64,000 nt of DNA from the NCBI GenBank assembly GCA_029817715.1, contig JARUPY010000290.1, forward strand, positions 434,001-498,000. Reading direction: 5' to 3'. Each line of letters begins with the position of its first letter. Position 1 is the stretch's first letter. A model generated the notes under the pieces. The model made no database searches. It was not told the origin of the DNA and was given only the letters and a program-made list of their open reading frames with translations. This document shows positions 36,520 to 48,558 of this stretch, in pieces. Made by a program: the position numbers and the translations under genes. Source of the DNA: Melastoma dodecandrum. Its lineage: Eukaryota; Streptophyta; Magnoliopsida; Myrtales; Melastomataceae.

Positions 36520-37411
36520 TAGTCCCTGCAGGAGCTGGAATAGTGATCGGATAGACGATCCCTTGTCCTATAATTCCGAGTCTTTGGCCCGGTTGATACC
36601 CATATCGAAGCAATTCCTTTGCGGCACTGATGTTGCCCCATGTCATCAAAGGATCCGATTTGTAGTCGCGCCTCACCATGTTGACCATTTCCAAGGTCTG
36701 TGTTGTTGATGGCTCTTCGGTTGGCTCTCCCACGTATGGCATGTCAATCTCGTGGCAAAGCTCCATTGAATGTTCTCCCCGGACGGTGATGAGCTTGCCA
36801 TCTGAGGAAAATCGAATCATCTGATGAAGCGTTGAGGGAACTGCCCCAGCTTGGTGAATCCATGGATGCCCCAGCAACATGTTGAAGGACCTCGCAGTCT
36901 CCAGAATCTGGAATTGGGTAGAGAAGAGGGTTGGCCCATCTTTGATCTCCAACGTAACTTCCCCATGGGCCTGCCGCTTCGCGCCGTCGAAAGCCCGAAT
37001 AGTTAAGCCGGATTGTGAAAGCTTCTCCAAGTTGATGTCGAGCTTTTGAGCTACCGCCAACGGGATGATATTAACCTCTGACCCGCCATCGATGAGAACC
37101 TTAGAGATGGTGGTATCACGACACTTGAGCGTGATGAAGAGAGCATTGTTGTGATCCAGCCCCTGTTCCGGTAGATCATCTTCCGAGAAGGTAATTATGT
37201 TGTTCGCCAGCATGCTGCTCATGTACACATCTAACGCCGCGACTTCAACCTGCTCTAGCACATGTACCTCGGCTAGAAACTTCTCCAACATCTCCTTGTG
37301 CTTGTCAGATGAATGGATGAGGTCGAATAGTGAGATTTGGGCTGGCTGTTTTCGGAGCTGCTTGACTATATCGTAGTCGCTTCCCTTCACCGTATAAATC
37401 ACCTTGCGGAT
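36371..37411 (-). pseudogene. Tat/Ogre protease (retropepsin) region, in frame with gag
   Basis: It contains the aspartic protease core KVLIDGGSEVNIIP with the D-(S/G)-G active site, here as DGGS, and the matching GHPWIHQAGAVPS block downstream. A glycine-rich G-patch-like segment (YGYQPGQRLGIIGQG) follows near the C-terminus. In a working element this enzyme would cut the gag-pol polyprotein. The frame is continuous with gag upstream but separated from it by a stop at 37412-37414. Confidence 0.85.
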
Positions 37412-39745
37412 TTACTCGTTTGAAGGCGCCTTGGGCTTCGAAGATTCGGCTGGAGACGAGGCTTCAGGGGCTGGCACTACCCTTCCGGAGCGGGTAATTA
37501 ATTCAACTTCTGGGCTGAGAGACGTGCAAGTGGGTCCCATCACGACCGGAATCCTTGGTTCCGTTGCAGGCGATGATTCTGTCTGACAGGCTTCAGGTTG
37601 TGTTGATCCCAACGAAATATAAACATACGGCGTCCTTGGCTACCGAGGGGGAACTAATGTAAATCCATCCGGCAAGATAGTGGGCTGAACACTTCTGCTG
37701 GACTGGGGCGCACGACCTCTTCCTCGACCTCGGTTGCGGCCTCGGCCTCGACTACGACTGGCGCTTATGACGTTGACACTCCTTGAGGGCGCGCACTCGT
37801 ATTCATACACGTTCACCTCTTCTTTCTGTTCGGCTAAAACTGAGAAGAAATTTGCCCCGATATAATTTACATGCTCAGGAAGAGGATTGCTCTTAACATT
37901 TGGGGCAGCCGCAGGCGCAGAAAATGTAATGGCTCCTTCGTCCAACAGATTCTGAATCTTGAACTTCAAGGCAATGCAATCTTTGGTGTCATGCCCTGCT
38001 GCTCCTGAGTGGTACTGACACATCGCCTTGGGGTTGTATCCAAACGAGGAGGGGTTGGTTGCTTTGGCTTCAACGGGTTTGATGAAACCCATGTCCCTCA
38101 ATCGGACAAACATAACATCTAGGGGATCGGGCGTTGGGGTCAAGTCCTCTAGCCTCCGTCGTGGACGCTCCATTTGTGCAGACCTTGGCTGTTGTTGTCC
38201 CGCCATATTGACAGGAAGTCTAAAACGAGTTGTTGCCGGGGCTGGGGGCCTAAGCGCGGCTGCGACATATGTCCTTGGCACGTACGAGGTCGGGGGTGGA
38301 GTTGCCCTCATTGACTGCCTATTCTGTTCAGCAGTTGCAATTAGCTCCTTGGGCCTGGGCTTCACCGTCAGTTTCGCTGAAGGGGAAGGGATTAGCCCTT
38401 CTCGATTTACTCCGTCAAGCTTGTCTGCATTGATGACTGCCTGGGCGAAGGTGGAGAATGTCTGCCCGATCATGTAGGGCATGTACTCACGTGGAAGCAG
38501 CTGGAGGAATTCGTCGATGAGCTCTTTCTCTATAAGTGTCGGTTTTATCTGGGACGCGATATGCGGGAAACGGTAGGCAAACTACTTAACGTCTTCGGTG
38601 CGGTATCTCTTCAATTTCCGCAAATCCGATATTGTTGGCGCCATCTCAACATTAAAGCTGTAGTAGTTGAGGAAATCAAGGGCCAAGTCTTTGAACGTCG
38701 AGTACTGGCTGACATCCTTGGTGTAGTACCAGTGTAGCGCTGATTCCGCCAAACTCTCTTGGAACATGGTGATGCGGAATTTATCGTCTGCTGGATATAC
38801 TGCCATCTTGTGGCAGAAGTGTTTGAGATGTAATTCCGGGCAGCCGTTTCCACGGAATTTCTCAAATTCGGGCATCTTGAACTTTGGCGGGACTTGAATC
38901 TGAGGGATCTGGTAGTTGGCGTACTCCCAGTTGTGTGCCCGATACCCTTGGATGGCGTTCAGGCGCTGTTCCAACTTTGCCATGCGACGAGCCTCTTCTT
39001 GCTGCATTGAGGCAATCTTAGCCTCGAGCCTTGTCTCGAAAGCGCTGGTCTGTTGTTGCTCGCCAAATAACTCGTCGACGATCGCTGCGTTACGGGTTCA
39101 TGGGCTTGGCAAGGCTGGTTCCACATGCAGAACTGAAGGGGTGGCAATTGGCTGGGAAATTCTGAAAGCGGGAGGTGTGAAGGTTGTTTGAGGGTGGGGA
39201 GTTGGCCCGTACGACATTGGGAGGTAGGGAGTTGGCCCTCGGGATGTTGGTTGAGGGTAGTATGGAGGCAAATATGGCTGAGACGTGGAAAGGGAAAGGG
39301 GTGGCCCACTCATGTATGGGTTAGATAAAGGTGCTACACTTGTGGAGGTGGCGGATCCGGGCATGACCGGATTATAGGGAGGCAGAGTGTTTGGTGAAGT
39401 GTTTAGGTTAGGATGGAACGGGTATGTTGATGTTTGGGGTCCTGGCATGACAGGAGGAAGGTGGGGATTTCGGGAAATGGCATGAGCAGGGGTGGCTGCT
39501 AGTTGTCGTTGGAGAAGCTCAGCCATCATCGTCTTCAAAGAAGAGAGCTCGGCTGTGAGAGACTCCACCTTGTCTCCCAGTGAAGGAGAGCCGGCACCTT
39601 GGGCCAGTATGTTTGAGGTGGAATTGAGGGGAGCTGTCGCCAGTAGAGCAGTTGACGACATCACCGACGGCACTGTTGACGCAACCAGTGGTGGAACGTA
39701 CATCGATGAGGTCCTCCGATTGTTGTCATTCAAATTTAACCCCAA
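37412..39745 (-). pseudogene. Tat/Ogre gag, single frame with in-frame stops
   Basis: The three gag ORFs (39745-39098, 39007-38582, 38482-37640) and the tail (37612-37412) all share one frame with the protease. It is broken only by stops at 39098-39100 (TGA), 38582-38584 (TAG), 37640-37642 (TAG) and 37412-37414 (TAA); no frameshift is seen. A proline-rich N-terminus is followed by the capsid domain (KFRGNGCPELHLKHF...ALHWYYTKDV) and by CQYHSGAAGHDTKDCIALK, the zinc-knuckle-like motif of Ogre gag. The C-terminal tail is arginine/glycine-rich. Gag would form the virus-like particle in the cytoplasm. Confidence 0.85.
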
Positions 39746-39866
39746 AGGAAACGAATTAAATAGAGACCAACAAGTTCAACATCTTCGTAAAAGTTAAAAT
39801 AGAATCAACTGAAAGGAAAGATAGAATGGGTTCGTAGGCCCGATAGCAGCACAATGACATCGTCAA

Positions 39867-41063
39867 TCAGAGACGATCCCACTGAGTGTGACGCTTCCTC
39901 CAGAAGCGCTGGGACTGAGCTGCGCGATCATCCTCCTCGGGTTCTGGTGGAAGCTCGCAGATTTCCTCCGTGAGGGTCATCCATGTGCGGGAGATGTGCG
40001 CGCTCACCCTCTGGAGTGCTGTCTTGATCACTTTGTCGTCGAGGCTGAGCGGTCGGAAGAGCTGCTGTGGAGGTGCTCTGGTTCTCGGAGTCAATCCCAG
40101 CTGGTGTCTGACTTGAAAAGGCGCGTAGTAGGAGCTGCCTCCGAATCCCATAATTGGAATGAAGTATCCGTCCGTCGAGGAAATGATGGCATCGTCCGTG
40201 TCGAAGCAGGAGGCTCTCTGATAGAAGTCGGCAGGCTCCAGAGAACGGAATAGAGTGTCGACTCCAACAAATGTGCGTATGGGTAGGCGGGCATGCCCCA
40301 CGATGCGGGCCAGTAGTCCTGGTGTGTGCTCTCTTGTGAAGGCTTCTCCTGTGATCCCGAGACGTGTGTAGAACCACACCTGCAGTAGGGCTGGACAGAA
40401 GGTCATCCGGTGGTTGCGAACTCCTCGCCAGGCTTCACGCACAATGTTGGTGAGGCTGAAGTTGGTTTCTCCAATCAGGTTGGGCAGGAAAGGAGCGCCT
40501 TCCAAAATGGCGTTGGTGATGTAGACGGCTCGCCTGTTGATTGTCTTCTCATTCTGCGGGTACAGTATCGTCCCGACGAATAGCAGGATGAACGCTCGTG
40601 CCTATCCTTGCCCTTCTCCCATGCGTGGGTTGTACGGCGTCATTTGCAGATCGATGATGCTATTGACGCTGATGTCTCCTTGGAAATGGAACAGTCTGGG
40701 TACACTTGCTGACGGGATTTGGAGAAGCCTCACTATGTATTCCTTCGGCTTGTCGATCCGGGGCAAGGGCAGTATTCCCGTGTGGTGGGGCATCTCAGCA
40801 AGGTTGATGTACTCTTCGTAGAGTGGTGCCAGCCTCAAATCCCCGAAGCGGAAGACGAAAGAATCCGGATCCCAGCGCCCCACCAGGTTCTGCAGGAGAG
40901 CCCAATCCAACTCCAGGTGAATGAGGTGGAAGAGCCCCTTGAGCTTTGACTACACGAACTCGAGCTCGGATGGCCTCAGCAGCGGCAACCACTGGTGGAG
41001 GTGATGGGCGTTAGGCATATCCTTCTATCGCAATGCGATGGGCTCCATGAAGTCTTTCTTCAT
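39867..41063 (-). pseudogene. Tat/Ogre ORF1 (DUF7745-type), single frame with in-frame stops
   Basis: A 399-codon frame starts with MKKDFMEPIALR at 41063 and carries stops at 41025-41027, 40950-40952 and 40602-40604, with no frameshift. The blocks LVGRWDPDSFVFRFGDLRLAPLYEE and MEGAPFLPNLIGE are typical of the plant protein family annotated DUF7745, found upstream of gag in Ogre elements. Its role in the element is not known. The stops show that this copy no longer makes it. Confidence 0.8.
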
Positions 41064-41726
41064 AATAGGGTGTCAATCCAGGATGATAACATTCTGATCC
41101 CTAACCCTAGTATGGTATGATTCAGCAGGCAATTTGTGCAATCGTGTTCAAGTAAAATAGAATGTATGGTATTACAAGAACAATCATGAATTGAAATGCA
41201 TTCACGCGATCATGAATGTGTATGAATGTATTAGAGCGGTAAAATGAGTTAGGGAAGGGATAAAAGGAATTTGAAACCCCCCGTGACCAACCCAAAACGC
41301 TGCAAAATGAACAGAGTTAGTGTCACGGTTTATCGCATACAACACATACCTGAACCTGTCCCTGCACGAGTAGAAGTCACTTAGTAACAAGCAAATGCAC
41401 GTGCAGCGTCTGGTACCTGTAGTGGGCAAGCAATTCTAGACTCGGATGAAGGTTTCTAAGACCTCCCTCGGACTAAGGGAGGCGGGTCCCACACAAATAG
41501 CCTACAAGCCGCAGGAAGCAGCGAGGCCGTGCCTTTCGGTAATCCCGTAAAGATCCTAGTCCCGGGTATAGGGACTTACCTACATATGCCTAATGAAGCG
41601 GTAAACAAACACAGGTAGGAGATCATACAAAGGGCACCGAGCCAATCAATTACATGCGAAAAACAAATAACTCCCCTACGCATGAGGTTTGTAAAAGGTT
41701 TTCGGTAGGAATCCACATGCGGAGTA

Positions 41727-41744
41727 TCCCCAGCAGAGTCGCCA
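41727..41744 (-). promoter_or_regulatory. primer binding site of the Tat/Ogre element
   Basis: The - strand reads TGGCGACTCTGCTGGGGA, seven bases after the 5' LTR end. This is a form commonly seen in Tat/Ogre elements, where a tRNA primes minus-strand synthesis. I did not assign the tRNA. Confidence 0.8.
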
Positions 41745-41751
41745 TCTGGGA

Positions 41752-44700
41752 TATACGTGCGCCCTCCGGCCTAACACGCGCGGTGCGGCTCGGGCAACCC
41801 GAGGATCCGGGCCCGCTCCCCCGAGGCCCAGTCCGGTCGACGTTCCTGCTCGAACGCCGGACGCTGCGGAAAGGGGACCCGGGTTGAATCCTCCCTTGTT
41901 TCCCGAGCGGATCTGCGGGGCGTTTCGCCGACTGTCACCAGTCCCCTGAAGGTGGCGAGCGGAAGGCTGCGTTAAGACCTCGCTTGGGATTTTCCCGGAG
42001 GATCCAGGGAGCGGCTCGGTCTGCCGTCACCTCATCCTAAATGGCTCAGAAAAGAGGGTAATGTTTAGCTTTGGTAAATTGTTCGGAGTCGCCACCGACT
42101 TAGTTTAAAAATGTGATTTTAAGTCGGAAAAATCAGAGTTGGGTTCGGGGATTCCTATTTACTAACCTTTATATTCTAAAACATGCGAAAGGGTGGCGAT
42201 TTGTCCAAAAAGTTTAACTTTTGATTGACGGGTGTTGGGCCCGATCCGAGAGTAGGTCGGACTTTTATCGACGTTTTAACGGGCGTTGGACCCGAATTTA
42301 GGTTTGTTTGATTAAAACCAATCGTGCGACGCAAAACCTAAAGCCTAAGCATACGTGCAATCACAAACAATTATTTAGATCAAAAGGACGGGGAAGGGCG
42401 GTGATTGCGAGCCTATACACTTGGGTCCGCAATCTGTTACAAGTGGATTTGAATAAAAATTCGGAGAGGCCCGCTCCTCCCCTTTGTACCTTTGATTGAG
42501 TTTGGGACCGCTTTAAGCCTTCGAACCCACGGTTTTTAAGCCGGGGTTGATCCACGCGGTTTGATACACGCGCCTTCGAGTTAATTTTCGGAATTTTGAA
42601 GTTAATCTTCCGAGATTAGATGCTCGATGTGCATGTAAAGAAAAATGAAGAAGTGGTCAAAAAGTCCTAATTTAAATCGAAGTAAATAATTAGGACTTAA
42701 TGAAATAAGAGTGATACTTACGGGGCATTGTGAGCCCGTTGATATTGATCGTTCGCGTCATCGAAGGATGACATTCCATGGTAGTAATTCCTCGGTGTTT
42801 ACATGCAAAGTAGAGGAAGATGGCATGCTATGCCAAGTCAATGTCATTAATATCGATTAAATTTGAATGAAATTCAATCGAATTGAATTAAGGTAAGGCT
42901 TGTCTTACCGTTTTGATCGGAGATGTGCACTTGGTGTGAATTGTCGATGATATCCGAGAGGTTTCCTCATGTTTTACATGTAAAACAAAGAGAGGATGGG
43001 AGTTAGTAATGCACATTGAATTAAGTATTCATCTATGAATACATAATAAATCCAAACAAGGAAATGTAGGGATTAAGGTCCAAACTAAGTGATAAGACAA
43101 AGAAATACGTTCAAATCGCATCCACCTAAAGATCATAATTTTTAAAGATCAAAAGAAAAAATTTTTTTTGAAACGAACTAAGCTATGAAAATTATAAATT
43201 GAAACTCATAGCCAATAAAATCGGAATTGTTAAAAATTGTGGGTTTCGTTACATGTGAAAAGGGGATGACATTCTGCAGCCCAGCAACCGAAGCCCACTT
43301 ATCAACGTTGAAAACCTGAATTGAGCGTGGGCTGGAAACAAAGCCTTAGAGACTTCAAGGCCATTTCGTGACAATCGGTGGGGACGGTCTTCTCCGACTT
43401 CAAACGGAGCGAGAACCAGGGCCAGGGTCACTCCTGGGGGAAGCTTGTCACCATGGTCAGCTCGAAGCGGGTGGCGATGGCGTCGGGGAGAAGGTTTGTC
43501 CATGAGAAGAGCGACGGAGACGGGCTGTGACAAGATCTGGTCGAGGAGCAGGGGTCATCTTGGGTTGGAGGTCGCCGTCGCTATTACCGGTTTGGGTACG
43601 CCGGAGGAGGACGCCATGGACAGTTTGCTGTGGATCCTGGGAAGAGACCGGGACGGAGGTACGTTCTTTGCTGTGGCCACCGGTTGTTGGGACGGATCCG
43701 GCCGGATCTGGGCTGGAGGCGTCAGGAAGCGCCCGAGAGTTGGTCTGCGGCGGATTCTGTGGGTGAGCGCCGGGGAAGAGGACGGACGCCGGTTGCCGCG
43801 GGTCTCGGGGACGCCGAAAAGTGGGACGGCCGTTGTGGGAGGCCCATGGTCGGAGTGTGGGTCTGCTGGTGGTGGAGATGGAGGAGATGGGCTTGCTGGA
43901 TCTTCACTGGGTCGGATCGTCTCCGGAGGAAGCCTGGGAAACTAGGCGCGCCGCTGTGGACTCCGAGACTTCTGGAGGAAGACCGGGGAGCTGGGAACGC
44001 AGCTGTGGTGGACAACCAGGAGGAGGACGCCGCCGTCGTCAAAATCGGGACGTGAGTGGGAAGGAGGTCGCTGGTCAGGTGGTGGGGTCAGGACAGCCGC
44101 GGCCAGATCTGAAGGCGGGAAGTATCGCCATCGACGAGTTGGGTGATACCGATTCTGCGAGCGTCCGTAGGAGGCTGGCCTCCACTGTCGGTTCTGGTTC
44201 CAAGGTTAGACTTGGGATTGCTGGGTCTGAAGAACCATCACGTCGGATGAGGAGCACCAGGGATCGACAGTGTTTGATGGGGAATCAGCATGGAGGTGTA
44301 GTTTGTGCCGGGTGAGGCTGACTAAATGACGGCCGAAGTCAGTGCAATAACGTCTGGGGGGCAGCAACAGCGGCGGGGAAGAGAAGTCGGGGTCTCCAGG
44401 CCTTGGTGCTGAGCTGACGCACGAAGTTGGGGAACTGTGGGTCACCGCTGGACTTGAAGACAACCCTGCACATGGAAAACAACATATCAAACTTAACAAG
44501 AAAGCTCCTCGCAACGCCGACGTGCGTCCGCGAGAAGCCTGGCAGCTGTCTTCCATCAACAGCAGACGGTTGAAATTGGCTGAGTCATCTAGAGAAGGAG
44601 TGGACGTTCGTTGTCGGAGGCAGTGGCTGATGGAGCTAGAGTTGTCGCTGAGGATCAGTATCGGTGTTGTCGTATCCCAGGAGTCTGAAGTTTGCTGCCA

Positions 44701-46785
44701 CCAAAGGTATAGTGTTCTTTGCTGTTTCCGTTGAGCATTCTGCTTGTTTAGGTTGGCCGTCGGGGAGTTCTTTTTGACATCAGCTTCCTCTAACCTTGGT
44801 TGAGGATGTTGAGGGATTCCTGGTGGTGAAAATGGCTGGAGGTTGGCTGATCCAAGAAGACCCTGCCTCCGTTTCCCTTCTGTCCTGTTCTTGTAGAAGA
44901 CCTCGGCCGTTATCCAGTCGATCGTGGCACCCATCTCAAGAAGCTAGGCCAGATGATGATTGTGCCTAGGAGGTTTTTTTTTACGGCTACCCTTCGCAGT
45001 CGGGTGTCGACAGCCTGACGTGCGCTCTGAGACAGGGGCTAAGGAGGGGAAACTATCACGACCACCTTTGCGTGTGACCGGATTTTCCTTTTCTTTCAGC
45101 CTTCTCTAGTTTTCTTATCTCCCCTTCTGCCTGACGCCTTTCCCCCTTTTTTTAACACGTGCAGGTGGGATCACACAGAGCAAATCGTGAAATTTGTGTT
45201 TCGAGGTGACAAGACCATTTTGGGTTACCTTCATTTCCTTCTTTGGATTTTCTTTGGTTGTTTCTTTGGGTCAGGCTGCCTCTTAACAAGGCTTGGGCTT
45301 TCTCCAGTCTTCTTCTTTGGGTAGGTGACATTTAGGCAAGCTGCTGGAGAGGTGGCTCGAGCAATGGTAATGTAACTTGGTTGCTGATTCTGCTCGAAAG
45401 GATCTGATGGACTTGTGCTTCTTCTCGTGCCTCCACGAAGGAATGGGCAGAATGGTCATGAAGATGGATTCGACTTCCGATTGTCTCGCAACCTTGGTCC
45501 TGTTGTTGTGAGAACAGCCAGCATGGTGAGTGATGTCTCTGTCCCCATTTGTTGTGCGTTGTAGTTAATTTGTGGCTGAGCCATAGCCACTACCACCAGG
45601 TAATCTCTGTTGAGGGCTCTGTGAACGCTTGCTTGAATTACTAGCGTTTTGATGACCTTGATCCGCCATTCCAGTAGCATGTCGATTCCCTTGCTTGGCT
45701 CTGCCATTATTGCGATTGGGCTGATTTTACCGAGTCAGGAACTGCTGCTGCTGGGGGCTGAACCGGATGAACATCCGCAACGATTGGTTGGGAGTCGGGT
45801 AGGTAAGCACGCTACCCTCCATTTGACTGGACTGGTGTAATTTCAACAATTGGCTGTAGGATTTGAGGGCACTGGTTGATAAACAGATAGATAAGGCTGG
45901 GATTCCAATGGTAGGAATGTTGCCGAGATCGGAAACGCCTTGGACTCCCGGTCGATTTCATTGGGTGTGGTGTTTTATGACATGCTATAGCATGAACTGT
46001 GCAGGCCAGCGAGCAGGAATTCGTTGGCTTTGCTGAAGCTAGAGACCGCAGCTGACTGGATTGCGGTTGGGCACGCGAAAGGGAGCGTCAGCGAAGAGTG
46101 TTGGGAAGCCGGGTCCGGGATTGATTTACCGCGGAGGGCTGACTTGCTGCGATGGCGACTGATCTGCTGATGTGCTCAGTGGATTGCGGTGAGGTAAGAG
46201 ATAGGCGTCATGTTCTGGTTCTTCAACAAAACCCGTGAATGGTTTTGAGTTCTTTCTGCCGAATCCTGGTGTTTCAGGTATGAATTGGTAATGCTATGCA
46301 GGGCATTTCCTTCATTTGGTGGCATGAAGTCCAAATCGTACATGGGACACGATGGCAAAAGGGAGTGCACTTCGGGATATGCAGCCGTTCCGTTGTGTGC
46401 CCACTCTGCCAGCATGCCCAAGATAGACATCTGATGCACTGCCTGATCTCGTGCAATGCTTAAACTTACCCCCCGGAACCTCCTGTTGTAAAGGGGCCAG
46501 AAACCAATGTTTGTAGGAATATCTGTAAATGGTTTGTGGCTTCGACTGGCGCTATCAACTTAAAAATGTCAAGATTGCTTCTTACTTATTATTTTTTTTA
46601 TGTTTTCTTCCGACGGTCAAATTTCAACTTCGCAGATTAAATTCAAAGGACAAAAATCAAACGGGGCAAAAGATGGGCTAACGAAATTGGGCTTGTAATG
46701 GGCTCGACCCTTTTAACTTTTAAGACCTTATTGGATCGGGCCCCCTTTTTATAATGGTTTTAGCTTAATAATTTGGGGTATTACA
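41752..46785 (-). repeat. 5' LTR of the Tat/Ogre element (5,034 bp)
   Basis: On the - strand it starts TGTAATACCCC, the same opening as the + strand Gypsy LTR at 3471, and ends next to the primer binding site. The terminal CA has mutated to TA (+ strand 'tatacgtgcg' versus 'tgtacgcgcg' in the other copy). The interior 43250-44940 is GC-rich with overlapping open frames on both strands, none with a recognisable domain. The remainder is repeat-poor. Confidence 0.88.
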
Positions 46786-46790
46786 GGAAT

Positions 46791-47854
46791 ATTTGTCACT
46801 ATTAATTTCCATTTTAGCATGTTTAATGAACGTTTAAATTTCATTAATAATATTCGATGAACATTAAATGGATTTAATGAGTGCTAAAATTAATACGTGA
46901 TTAAAACTTGATTAACGATGATTAAAAAATAAAACTCTAAAGTTACTAAACTCCCTGAAATAAAGAACTCAATTGAAATGAATGTATGTTTCACTTAGAC
47001 GAATGTTCGAACAAGAGGACGCCTCTCTTCATGAAACTAGTTATTAAAATGGTATAAACTTCAAGGTTTCTTCGGTGTTAAACCGACATCAATTCCCAAT
47101 AATTAACTTTAATTATTTTTTTTAATTGTATATGAATGTTCCAAAAACATGTACACGTGCCTTCGACTTTAGAATATTATCATTTATTAATTGATAGTAA
47201 CATCATCGTTGTCCATATACAATGAATCTAAATTTATTAATAATCATTTTCCATATTTGTAAACGTATAAATATGGTAATGTTTTGTTTGGAATTTATTT
47301 AACTAAATTCTATAAACTACTTAATGGAAAATTATTTGAATTATATTCAACAAAACAATTAATTAATTATGAGAAATAAGAGTGTTTTGATAATCGAATA
47401 AATAATTAACTTTATTTTCACTATAAGAATGCTAACTTCTTATTTTGGAATGGCATCCCCAAATCCTATGGACTACGAACAGAAAGAAAGAGGAAGGGTG
47501 TTCTATCATTTGAGAATATATTTTGGACGTTATTTCGGGTGTCTGCAAGTTTATCATAACACGGGGGTCACCGTGTAGTAGTCATAACATAAGTCATACA
47601 TATAACCCGAAATAAAAGAAGTCGTTGGCTTGCAGGGGCATGCCGCGTAGTTGTTGTCTCATGGAGATCGCACAAGTTATGTAGAGTCATCGTCGTAAAA
47701 ATTCATCATTGGGTCATTATTTGCTTTTGTAGGATTCGCAACGTGCTCACTTGAAGCATCCCCGAAGCCACAGTCTCGACTAGGTTGTGGAGTTGTCATC
47801 ATGAAATTTTAACCTTTGACAGGGGTCGTTGTTTCCTTGTGTCTATGTGTTCAT
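46791..47854. other. AT-rich intergenic region between two retrotransposons
   Basis: No gene or recognisable element was seen. It separates the Tat/Ogre element from the Copia element. Confidence 0.5.
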
Positions 47855-48542
47855 TGATGGGATGTAACCCGAACACACCCCGAAATTCGTCGAATGAATT
47901 CCTTAAGGGTATAATAGAATTTTCACAGTGAAAACAAATAATCAAAAGCAAGAAACAACACCGAGATTCAACATGGAAACCTCCTTAATGTGAGAAGTAA
48001 AATCACGGTCCGAGGCACCACCAAAACTTCCAAATCAACAAAGAAGTGGGTACACAAATGTTCTTCTCAAATCACCAATAACAGCACATAAACTTCTTCT
48101 CTACTCAGCATAACATCAAGAACTCATCTTGGTAATCAAACGCTTAACAACACAAAGAAGAAGGAGCTGAAATCAAGAACTCCGAATCTGGCAGTCTCAG
48201 AAACGGAGCGAGATCACAAGCTAGAAGAATCCAATAACAATCTTCACCATTCAGAATATAGAACCTCAAGTCAAGAATACTAAATTTCATGAATTTCCAA
48301 CGGTGCGATCGGTAGAAAAACCGATTAAGTGAATATCGCGCAGGCTGAAACTAGGTTGCGACAGAATCTGGGTTGCGTTTATTCTTTGGCTGTTTCCCTT
48401 CACTCTTGCTACGTTTTTCTTGTCTTGTGTCATCTGAAGAAAACCCTAGATGACCTTTGAGAGTATGTGGGCTTCAGGCTTCATCCGTATAAAGAAACAT
48501 GGGCTTGGGCCGCTCTTGCAAATAGGAGAGAACATCCCAACA
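47855..48542 (-). repeat. 3' LTR of the Copia element
   Basis: 688 bp; direct repeat of 52496-53194 with visible drift in many places, so the insertion is not recent. The polypurine tract lies just to its right on the + strand map (48543-48556). Confidence 0.88.
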
Positions 48543-48558
48543 AATCTCCCCCTCTCGA

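Larger units (their letters stand above)
34425..46785 (-). mobile_element. truncated Tat/Ogre-type Gypsy retrotransposon (12,361 bp)
   Basis: One insertion is proven by a perfect 5-bp target-site duplication GGAAT at 34420-34424 and 46786-46790. Order on the - strand: 5' LTR (46785-41752), primer binding site (41744-41727), ORF1 (41063-39867), gag-protease (39745-36371), a short remainder, then only the last 1.4 kb of the 3' LTR (35848-34425). Reverse transcriptase, RNase H, integrase, the polypurine tract and the first ~3.6 kb of the 3' LTR are absent, best explained by one deletion running from downstream of protease into the 3' LTR. The DUF7745-type ORF1 before gag and the long LTRs mark the Tat/Ogre lineage. 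Confidence 0.92.

Noticed and set aside
43445..44934. Long ORFs on both strands
   Set aside because: They overlap in a GC-rich LTR segment where open frames arise by chance. No domain, intron signal or transit peptide supports a gene; the segment is kept only as a finding.
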